Below are positions 55,520-64,000 of a DNA stretch of 64,000 nt, piece by piece (position 1 is the stretch's first letter; each line of letters opens with the position of its first letter). Made by a program: the position numbers and the translations under genes. Under the pieces are notes generated by a model, which saw only the letters and a list, made by a program, of their open reading frames with translations, searched no databases and was not told where the DNA came from. The stretch is from Heloderma charlesbogerti (lineage: Eukaryota; Chordata; Lepidosauria; Squamata; Helodermatidae), in assembly GCA_026122225.1 (NCBI GenBank), contig JANEZZ010002702.1:186001-250000 (forward strand). Direction: 5' to 3'.

Positions 55520-55640
55520 ATTATCTGAACTCATTTCAATTGGGCTTTCAGATAGAATATGGAACTGAGACTGCACGGGCCACCTTGGTGAATGACCTAT
55601 TCTGGGAACTGGATGGGGCAGCCGCAGCACAGCTCGACCT
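55520..55640 (+). mobile_element. L2 LINE RT fragment
   Basis: Reads FQIEYGTETARATLVNDLFW and ELDGAAAAQLDLLEL, the pre-motif-A region of the L2 RT also seen at 5600-5700 and in the minus copy at 60200-60910. Confidence 0.6.
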
Positions 55641-56000
55641 CTTGGAGCTGAACCATGATGTGTCAAGTATAAATACTTTCAAATATCCAATATTGAAATC
55701 AAATATAATCAAATACATTGTTTCCCGCCTCCTAGCAGAGCAGAGCAAGCTGCTCCAGCTGGTCTAGGGACTATAGAAGCAAGCAAGCTCCCAGAGAGTG
55801 AGCAAACAGGAGTTGGCCAGGGGAAATCAAGGGAGAGGCCCCTAACATTTTTTAAAAAACATTTTTTTAATTTAATTTTCTTATAACACACACTTCAATA
55901 CTAGTGGGATTCTGTTTTTAACCTCCAGTGAGTAGGGGACCAAGCACAGGCTGCCCTAGAACAATCAGAAAGCTAGACACAAAAAAAGGGAAAAGAGGCT

Positions 56001-57010
56001 ATGGAAGGATAAGACTCTCTAGTGGTGGTGACCTGCAAGGTCTGTGCAGTGTTTGTTTTCTTGCCCAAGAACAACATGGCCTACACCTGCAACAAGTGCA
56101 AGTTGATCACACTGCTAGAAGAAAAAATAAGACTGTCTACCCTCCAGGGAATAAGAGAAGACAAAGAGCTCTTGGACAGAACGGTGGAACTACAGCAGCA
56201 AAGTGAAGAACAGAAGCTAGAAGAGCAACAGCAAGCTGAGGCAGAAGTGGGAAATGCTGAGGTGAAGAAAAATGGAGTGGAGGATACTCCTTGGAAAAGG
56301 GTGACAGTTAGGAGAGGGAGAACTAGACGCCACTCTGCACCAGTGGAAGCAGTGGAGCCGTGGAACCATTTCCAGGTACTTGAGGATGAGACTGGAGGAC
56401 AGCCTGCAGAGGAAGAATTACAGAGGAACCTGCATGAGAGTGAGCAAGAGGCTGAAGGTCAGTCAAGCAGAGGCAATGAAACCCAGGCCTACAACAAGAA
56501 GAAGAGAAGAGTGGTAGTAGTGGGAGACTCCTTGCTGCGTTGGATCGAGACCCAAGTATGTCACGAAGACCCGTAGACTCGCCAGGTATGCTGTCTCCCA
56601 GGAGGATGGATTAGAGACGTGACTGAAGGGTTGCCTGCACTCATAAAGCCCACTGACAGGTATCCCTTTCTTCTCATCCATGTGGGAACAAATGATACTG
56701 CCAAGCAGAGCTACGAAGACATCACATCAGACTTTGAAGCCTTGGGAAGGAAACTCAAGAACATTGGGGCCCAGATAGTTTTCTCATCCATCCTTCCAGT
56801 AGTTAGAAGAGGGATAGAAAGGGAAAGAAAAATACTCCAGGTGAATGACTGGCCACGAAGGTGGTGCTGACAAGAGAGATTTGGATTCTGGGTCCACGGG
56901 CTATACTTCCTGGAAGACGGACTGTTGGCAAGGGACGGGTTGCACCTCACAAAGGCTGGGGAGAATGTGTTTGGCCACAGCATGAAGAACTTTCCAGAGG
57001 GCTTTAAACT
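56001..57010 (+). pseudogene. CR1 copy C ORF1, broken
   Basis: The first ATG (56001) is followed three codons later by TAA where copy A has CAA. The open part 56022-56576 keeps the C-x2-C pairs, coiled coil and VVVVGDSLLRW. It stops at TAG 56574-56576. The esterase resumes from 56619 (HVGTNDTAKQSYEDI) with another stop near 56868, and ends with DGLHLTKAGENVFGH. Confidence 0.85.
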
Positions 57011-57343
57011 GAATCCTATGGGGAAGGGGGATGTACAGTTGGGGGAAACAGTAGACCAAGGCTCATGCACCACAACAGAGAGAACAGCTCCCATAGCGCC
57101 CAATAATAGTGTTCACAAACATGGATGACAGAAACAAAATTCAAAATGATCTTGATAGACTGGAGTGCTGGGCAGAAAACAACAGAATGACATTTAATAG
57201 GAATAAATGCCAAGTTCTGCATCTAGGAAAAAGAAACGAAATGCACAGTTACAAGATGGGGGATATGTGGCTCAACAACACTACGAACGAGAAGGATCTT
57301 GGAATTGTTGTCGATCATAAGCTGAATATGAGCCCACAGTGTG

Positions 57344-59130
57344 ACTTGATCCTAACCAACAGAGATGACTTAGTGGATAAAGTCGCAGTTACAGGAACTC
57401 TGGGGGAAAGCAACCATGTTGTACTTGAGTTCTTGGTTCTAAGGGAAGCAAAAGCCGAGTGTAGCCAAACGCGTACCCTGGATTTTAGGAAAGCTGATTT
57501 TAATAAACTCAGAACAATGATCAGTAAGGTCCCATGGCAAGCGATGCTAATGAGAAAAGGAGTCCAAGATGGGTAGGAGCTTTTAAAAAAGGAAATTCTC
57601 AAGGCACAATCACAAACAATTCCAACAAGAAGAAAAGGTGGAAGACAACAGAAGAAGCCAATGTGGCTTCACAAAAAGCTTAGGGATGACCTGAAAACAA
57701 AAAAGGACACATATAGGAAGTGGAAAGAAGGCCAAGTAACAAAGGAAGAGTACAGGCAGATAGCACAGGATTGCAGGGATGGCGTCAGGAAGGCTAAAGC
57801 TGAGAATGAGCTGAGGTTAGCAAGGGATGTTAAAAACAACAAAAAGGCTTTCTTCAGCTACGTGCACAGTAAAAGACAGAGGAAAGAAATGGTTGAGCTA
57901 TTAAGTAAGGATGGCAAAACGATAACAGATGACAAGGAAAAGGTAGAAGTGCTCAATTCCTACTTTGGCTCAGTCTTCTCCCAAAAGAGGGTCTGTGACC
58001 CCCCTGGCAAAGGCGAAGTACATGCTGAAAGGGCAGGACTGCAGCTTGAGATCGGTAGGCATATGGTCAAGGAACACCTAATTACTTTGAATGAGTTCAA
58101 ATCTCCAGGGCCAGATGAACTGCACCCTAGAGTAATAAAGGAACTGGCAGAAGAACTCTCAGAACCACTGTCTATTCTCTTTGAGAAATCATGGAGGACG
58201 GGTGAAGTGCCAGATGACTGGAGGAGGGCTAATGTTGTCCCTATCTTCAAAAAGGGTAAAAAGGAGGAACCTGGGAACTACAGACCAGTCAGTCTGACAT
58301 CAATCCCTGGGAACATTCTGGAGCAGATGATAAAGCAATCCATCTGGAAGCACCTTGAAAACAATGCAGTGATTACTCGAAGCCAACATAGATTTGTCAA
58401 AATCAAATCCTGCCAGACGAATCTGATCTCATTTTTTTGATCAAGTAACTTCCCGTGTGGGCTGTGGGAATGCTATAGACATCATATACCTCGACTTCAG
58501 CAAAGCTTTCAACAAAGTGCCCCATGATATCTGATGAGCAAACTAGCTCAAAGTGGGCTCGATGAAACAACAATCAGGTGGATCCACAGTTGGCTACAGA
58601 ATCGGACTCAAAGAGTGCTTATCAATGGGATCTTCTCAAAATGGGGGGAGGTAACAAGCGGGGTACTGCAGGGCTCAGTCCTGAGCCCACTGCTCTTCAA
58701 CATTTTTATTAATGACTTGGAGGAGGAGGTGCAGGGATTTCTGATCAGATTTGCAGATGACACAGAATTGGGCGGGATAGCTAATACCTTGGAAGACAGA
58801 AACAAAATTCAAAGTGATCTTGATAGACTGGAGCGCTGGGCTGAAAACAACAAAATGAAATTTATTAGGGATAAATGCCAAGTTCTGCACCTTGGAAAAA
58901 GAAACAAAATACACAGTTGCAAGATGGGCGATAGTTGGCTCAACTTGGAGATACTTGGATCTCTTCTTGATCATCCCAGAATACAGGACACAGAATTCTG
59001 TGCTGAAGTTACAGGAAGCCAGATTCCGGCTGAACATCAGAAAAACTTCCTGATTGTTCAAGCGATACAACAATCAAACCAATTACCTAGGGAGGTAGTG
59101 GGCTCTCCCACACTGGAGGCATTCAAGATC
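57344..59130 (+). pseudogene. CR1 copy C ORF2, EN end and RT, broken
   Basis: Frames at 57344-57576, 57661-58440 and 58534-59142 cover GESNHVVLEF (SNH as in copy A), the basic linker and [18 protein letters not shown]. One frameshift lies at about 58437 and another near 58530. GVLQGSVLSPLLFNIFIND and RFADDTELGG follow, with the Asp pair intact. A deletion near 58955 removes most of the post-RT domain. Confidence 0.85.
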
Positions 59131-59263
59131 ATAGAATCATAGGGTTGGAAGGGGCCTACAGGGCCATCGAGTCCAACCCTCTGCTCAATGCAGGAATCCA
59201 AGTCAGAGCATCCCTGACAGATGGCTTTCCAGCCTCCTCTTGAATGCCTCCAGTGTGGGAGAG
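59128..59263 (-). mobile_element. CR1 3'-end fragment inside CR1 copy C 3' end
   Basis: An inverted CR1 terminus interrupts the codons CATTCAAGATGAAGCTGG of the host CR1. Confidence 0.85.
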
Positions 59264-59591
59264 ATGAAGCTGGACAGCCATCTGTCAGGGATGTTCTGAC
59301 TTAGATTCCTGCATTGAGCAGGGGGTTGGACTCGATGGTCTTGTAGGCCCCTTCCAACCCTACTATTCTATGATTCCATGATTCTATGAAATATCAAATA
59401 AAGATATTTGGTGAATATTTGGAAAACAAAGTATTCATAAAATAACTCAAGAATGTTCAGTGTCAAATTTGCAGAGGAAATTTTTCTATAAAAAATGCTA
59501 AAAAGAAGTTCATATCAGCTCTGTGGTGACAACTTTAGGCCTTACTTTGCTGGAGTCATTCTGACCTCAGTCTGTCTTATTTGAGGTAGTC

Positions 59592-59599
59592 AAATGAAA

Positions 59600-59638
<39 letters not shown>

Positions 59639-59641
59639 ATA
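59592..59641. repeat. (AAAT)n microsatellite
   Basis: About 12 AAAT/AATA units. Confidence 0.95.
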
Positions 59642-59829
59642 GAGTTTAATATAAACGTGTAGTTTGGCCATTTGGTTTAAATTAGGGATCTCAGAGAAAT
59701 CAGCAACAGATTAAAATGAGTTCACATTTCAATGAATCTGAGCTGCGGAATCTGCAGCAGACCAGCTTTTTCTGAGTCACACAGATTCAGTGGACTTGCA
59801 AACTGTTTGTTTTTTACTTGGGGGTGAGG

Positions 59830-60910
59830 TGCGCTGGGTCTAAGACCTGTTATTATTATTTCCATACTACATGTATTTTATTGTAACTATTATTCTTAAA
59901 CATACATCCCACATTCTAAGTTCAAATGGGTGTTGAAACATCCTACAGTGAATAAAAGCACACAACATTAAAACAAGGTAAAATCAAAGGTATTAATTAA
60001 ACAAATAAAGCAGCAGCCAATACATAAACCATAAAAAATAGACAGTTTCATGCTGTTTTCAATGGCCCTACAGCCTTCCTAAATAAGAACGCCTTAACTA
60101 TTCCACTAAACGCCATGAGAGAACAAGCCAGAGAGCCAAGACAAGCTAAAGTATTCTGCTCTCTTACTTCAGTGGGACTTGGATTTGGATGGAAAGAAGA
60201 TATAGAATTGAGTGTCATCAGCATACTGGTGGCACCAAACCCCCAAACTCTGGACAACCTCTCCCAGTGGTTTCATGTATATGTTAAATAGCATGGGGGA
60301 TAAGAGGGAACCCTGAGGGACACTACAGGCCAATGGCCACAGTGGTCACAGTGTCAAACAGGGATCCCCCAGGACCACCTTCTGAAATCGCCTCTCCAAC
60401 AAGGACTGGGAGCATTGTATAATAGTGCTTCTCAGTCCCTTCTCAGAAAGACACCTAAGAAGGATGCTATGGTTGATGATATTCAGAGCTGCTGAGAGGT
60501 CCAGCAAAACCCACAGGAGCACACTCTCCTTGTCCAATTCCCAGCATAGATTGTCCACCAAGGTGACCAAACCACTCTCTGTATCATAACCAGGCCTTAA
60601 ACCAGATTGGAATAGATCTAGATAATCTACATCATCTAGAAATCCCTGGAGCTGGGAAGCCACCACACACTCCAACATCTTGTCCAAGAATGGAGACCAG
60701 CCAGAAATTATCCAATACAGTGGGGTTCAGGGAGGGTTTTTTTTTTAAACCAAGGTCTTATCACTGCATCTTCTAGACAAGACAGAATCACACCTTGCCA
60801 TAAACAGACTTTCACACTTCCCACTCAGCCAGCTCCCCCCACCAGCTGCTTTTATAAGCCAGGAAGGGCAAGGGTCCAGGACCAGGACACAAGTGGTAGG
60901 TCTCCAAGGA
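59830..60910 (-). mobile_element. L2-clade LINE, RT region, decayed
   Basis: On the minus strand from about 60910: CVLVLDPCPSWLI, then 60687-60346 (MDKMLECVVASQLQGFLDD, FQSGLRPGYDTESGLVTLVD, LDLSAALNIINHSIL, RRFQKVVLGDPCLTL). Then CSVPQGSLLSPMLFNIYMKP and QYADDTQF-coding sequence at about 60218-60195. A/T-rich tail-like sequence lies at 59830-59990, with an unrelated piece at 60030-60170 between. It shares many phrases with 5260-6020 and is clearly the same family. Confidence 0.75.
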
Positions 60911-60919
60911 TTACAATTT

Positions 60920-62310
60920 TGTTTTGTCAAAGCATGCTTAAGTTGCCCCCTTTTGTTTTGAAAGAAAAGCAGTTGCAATTCAGATCAGGGCCCCACATCA
61001 GTTTCCCATCCTGGTGGCAATTTGTCCCCAAAGGTGCTGTAGATCAAGCCAGGAGTCAGGACCAAAGGAAAAGCAAGATATACAGAGATATACCAGAACT
61101 GAGTCAGACTTGGTTGCTCAACCAAACCACCACTGAGACAGGAAGCCCTCTTCTTATACTCTTTCCTGAGCCAATGGCTGACCTTGGTGGGTGGACACAG
61201 TCCAGCGTTGGAGGTTTCTTTACTGAGAGGCTGCAGTTATGTGGTTCATGATATAAGTCACTGGATAGCAGTTCCTGACAAATAGGCCCCAATATATGCC
61301 TTCAAAAGAGTGGCTAGCTTAAGCATACTTTTTTTTTAAAGCATATTAACAGAATGTGTAATTTGGACATATGCTTCACTGTGAAAAGGTATTCATTGTT
61401 GATGATATTGAAAATAACCCATGTCCCCCTGTTGATTTAAGGAGGGGGAGGAGAATTCTGTGTGCATTACGTTAAAGTTCTGACTGTGTAAAATAAATTG
61501 CTTCATACCATCATAATATTCACTTATATTTGATATGTCACATTTATTTATCAAGTAAATAACAGATCAGCTACAAGCAAGTCCTGTGAATGTTATTGGC
61601 TGATAAGCTTAAGGACAATTACTCTATGTATCTATTTATTTTTTACTCTGAATGTGAGTAGATCCTTTTATGAAATTAACCTTTGAGCTCTGAGACTCAA
61701 ATTATTCATGACCATCAGCTAACATAGTCCTAAATGAGGGGCCAGATCTTTATCATCTGAGTGGAGGAAATGACCTGTTTTTGTTTGCAAAGGGAGGAAG
61801 CTCTTTTAACATAGCAGCCACTATAAGGGATTCGTGCTACTATGGCTAGGAGCCTGACCAAACACTTTCCCCTTGTCTCATGGCCCTATAAGGAAGGGTC
61901 AACAGAACCATTTACACAGCGTACAATGTAAAGCCTTAAGCAACTGATGAACCAAAGAGATATATCAGTGATGGCCAGTCCACTTAGTATCACTGACAGA
62001 CAGATTTGGCACTTTTCTTTTCTTCATAGGACTGAAAGGTAATAATTCATTTTTACAGAAGAAACTAAATAGTGAAGTAAAGGTGGCTAAACCTGCTCCC
62101 TATCCCCAATGAGCCTAACACTCAAGAATCAGGCTTCCACTTGGCACTTACAGGGTAACATAGCACATTTTTTAAAGGCAGGTCAAGAGTTAACAATCTG
62201 CATTTTTACAGTGGGTGATGTGCAATAAAGAGAGTGGTAGGAACAGAGAGAGGGGAGAAGCAAGAGGCAATAAGAAATGAATGTGAGCAAATTAAGTTGC
62301 AGATACCCAG
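60920..62310. other. No gene or named repeat recognised
   Basis: Ordinary composition with short open frames only. Confidence 0.3.
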
Positions 62311-62317
62311 ACCAGGG

Positions 62318-62580
62318 CTGTGTTTCCACCAGTGATTTACGCCAACCTGGCTGCGCAGTGAGGTCTCTGTGTTTCCATGACGTCATGGCCATTCAGCACC
62401 AGCCCTACATTTTATCATGGAAAAACTGCTTCTTCTGAGACTGGTTATAGTCTGACTTTTCCAGCTTACTTCAGCTCCATTACTGACCTGTTTCCACAAC
62501 TGCACTGGGTTCAGTACTGTAGTCCTGCCCATGGGGCGTATAACCCAGCCCTTATGGGTGTGTCGCTCTGACTCAGCGAC
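62318..62580 (+). repeat. Unclassified repeat U3, copy 3
   Basis: Best-preserved copy. It has CTGTGTTTCCACCAGTGATT, GGCTGCGCAGTGAGG, CATGACGTCATGGCCATTCA (CRE octamer TGACGTCA at 62378-62385), CTGTTTCCACAACTGCACTG and CTGCCCATGGGGCGTATA. Confidence 0.6.
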
Positions 62581-62861
62581 CAACTCTTTCCCTCCCTATT
62601 TTCTGCACGTTTCAATTGCTATTTTGGAGCAGGATGCCAAGGGACCAACTTTTAAAACACCATTGAAAATAAGTGCCAGAACACTAGTGTGTATTTATCG
62701 CAGGCAAGCAAGTACTCCCTCTACAGCCTGAAAATCAGGTTTATCTCAGGTCACTTCCCCAGAACTGGAAGTGGGGAGGATCCATGGCTAATATTCCTTT
62801 GTGTCGTTTGGACCAGGGAAATGATGCCGCAAGCATCATAGTCTAGTTTTCATATTACATG

Positions 62862-63223
62862 CTTAGTCGCTATCGCATTATTACACCATTGTGTAGGTCT
62901 TCAATCAATTTGCACACCCTCTATGTCAGTATCTTCCTATGACTCTATGACTCTATCGCTAAATAGCACTAACACGCATTTGCGCTATTGTACAATAGCG
63001 TTATTGTGCAATAGTGCATTTTCCAAAAGTAGTCCCCTTGACCTCAACAGGAGTCAGCAGGCACCCCTGGACTAATGTGGTATTGCATAATAGCACAAAT
63101 GCATGTTACTGCTATTTTGCAATTGAGTGATAGAGTCATAGCAACATACTGATGTGGAGCGTATGTGTATCGATGGAAGACTTGCGCAATAGTGTGATAA
63201 TGTAATAGCGACTTAGCATGTGC
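62862..63223. mobile_element. Long inverted-repeat (foldback) element
   Basis: The left arm starts ACATGCTTAGTCGCTAT and the right arm ends ATAGCGACTTAGCATGT. The arms are about 145-150 bp and pair along their whole length, including CATTTGCGCTATT / AATAGCACAAATG and TATGACTCTATCGC / GTGATAGAGTCATA. The short centre is at about 63015-63065. A perfect 18-bp palindrome (CGCTATTGTACAATAGCG) lies at 62983-63000. No TSD was found and nothing is encoded. Confidence 0.75.
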
Positions 63224-63289
63224 CTGCTAATGCGGTAGCCTGCTATTTAGAAGGAAAGGGAAAAAATGGGAGGAATTGGGCATACATCT

Positions 63290-63470
63290 GGGAAGTCTAC
63301 TCAGAAGTAACTCCCGTTGTGGTCAGTGAGGCTTGTTCCCTAGATTGCCATTAAGGGGAGTAGAGCCTGGAGGGGGGAGCCTCTCTGATTGGTTCAGCAG
63401 CCCCTGCCAATCTGATGACATTCACTTCCAATCCCCCCACCCCACCAAGAGGTATGTTTCTGCCAGTGAA
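63290..63470 (+). repeat. Interspersed repeat R fragment
   Basis: GTCTACTCAGAAGTAACTCC, GTGAGGCTTG and GAGCCTCTCTGATTGGTT parallel 27295-27475. Confidence 0.6.
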
Positions 63471-63735
63471 GGGGGAGAGGGAGGGGAGACCCAGCAAGAG
63501 GAAGAGGCAGGAACATGGATGAGGTAATCAGACCCCACCCAGACTCCACCCAGCCATCCAGAAAATAATTCGATCAGAGCTCAGTGAAAACACCACAGAG
63601 CCCCAGGCTACAATGGTGATAAGCCAGGACTTTAAGCATTGTGGAAACTGGAAAAGGAGCAGATGCGATTGGGGAAACATCACAAGAAAATTGCAAGCCA
63701 GGTGAAGCCCATAGTGTGGAAACACACCCCAGGGA
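63468..63735 (+). repeat. Unclassified repeat U4, copy 2
   Basis: Follows repeat R directly and matches 45325-45665. R and U4 may be parts of one longer element, since they are adjacent here. Confidence 0.6.
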
Positions 63736-63788
63736 TGAGGATAAAAGGTTTATCATATGCTTCATGGAAATTGTGGATTTTAAGGTGG

Positions 63789-63789
63789 G

Positions 63790-63822
<33 letters not shown>
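63789..63822. repeat. (GA)n microsatellite
   Basis: About 16 GA units. Confidence 0.95.
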
Positions 63823-63827
<5 letters not shown>

Positions 63828-64000
63828 TATTATATATGTTCCTGGAATTCTAGGTTTAAGGACCAGCAAGGGAAATTTGGCGGTCAATTAAGGGTTGAGT
63901 GGGGCATCATTATGGAGAGTTTTAATGATAAGTACAAAAATTGAGAGCCAGTATAGGGACTGGAGGAGGGAACGTCACATGATTTGAGTGACAAGAGAAG
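63823..64000. other. No gene recognised
   Basis: Window end; no coding support or named repeat. Confidence 0.3.

Larger units (their letters stand above)
55719..59397 (+). mobile_element. CR1 LINE copy C, rearranged
   Basis: Starts with the full-length 5' end (TGTTTCCCGCCTCCTAGC) and ends in the CR1 tail near 59390, but the internal order is scrambled. After the 5' UTR and ORF1 (to about 57110) comes a 230-bp piece of the post-RT region (57112-57343). It then goes back to the end of the endonuclease (57344), the linker and the RT to about 58960, and jumps to the 3' end. Another CR1 3' fragment is inserted inverted at 59128-59263. Confidence 0.85.

Noticed and set aside
59683..59790. TAGGGATCTCAGAGAAAT resembles the left end of the palindrome-array family
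   Set aside because: No matching right end, hairpins or TSD could be found. It may be an old relic or chance.

Overview
The window reads as intergenic or intronic DNA from a vertebrate, most likely a squamate reptile (lizard or snake). The basis is the combination of long CR1 LINEs ending in ATTCTATG repeats, a BovB/RTE LINE with the usual squamate/ruminant 3' tail, L2 and CR1/L3-like LINEs, a tRNA-derived SINE and a MIR-like CORE-SINE, and many hAT-type DNA transposons with 8-bp target-site duplications (TSDs). No bacterial features, rRNA or functional tRNA were seen. The only candidate for a host protein-coding segment is one minus-strand exon at 53761-54107, whose family I do not recognise.

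Layout. 1-1471: an SGNH-hydrolase gene of the type carried by DIRS/Ngaro-like elements, split by a hAT element. 2.3-10 kb: LINE fragments, including an L2 broken by another repeat. 10-11.4 kb: three DNA-transposon-like insertions. 12.8-14.7 kb: truncated CR1. 15.1-15.7 kb: a palindrome-array hAT element. 16-23 kb: SINEs, CR1/L3 fragments, tandem repeats. 23.2-29.5 kb: two more palindrome-array elements and a small hAT inside a CR1/L3 copy. 31.5-41 kb: one nearly full-length CR1 with a second, nearly intact full-length CR1 inserted in its ORF2. 42.3-44.7 kb: three palindrome-array hAT elements, one nested inside another. 46.2-47.9 kb: deleted CR1. 48.4-49.5 kb: BovB inside a minisatellite. 50.8-54.7 kb: mostly repeat-poor, with the candidate exon. 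55.7-59.4 kb: a scrambled CR1. 60-60.9 kb: L2 on the minus strand. 62.3-63.7 kb: unclassified repeats and a long foldback.

The most striking content is a family of hAT-type, apparently non-autonomous elements (copies at 181, 10791, 18724, 23166, 28541, 42322, 42609 and 43914; a sister family at 15084). They have 8-bp ends (TAGGGATG/CATCCCTA). Six of the nine copies have TSDs that match exactly or nearly so, and two more have imperfect ones. Their interiors are a chain of near-perfect palindromes that alternate between an A/T-core type around TACGTAAATATTTACGTA and a CpG-rich type around CGCAAATGGCGGC/GCCGCCATTTGCG. Most copies carry a splice-donor-like AGGTAAGT near each end, pointing outward. 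I did not find a transposase in the window.

Genes here do not form a host pathway. The working units are retrotransposons: CR1 ORF1 (zinc-binding motif, coiled coil and SGNH esterase) followed by ORF2 (AP-type endonuclease plus reverse transcriptase) with a one-base stop/start overlap in the best copy.
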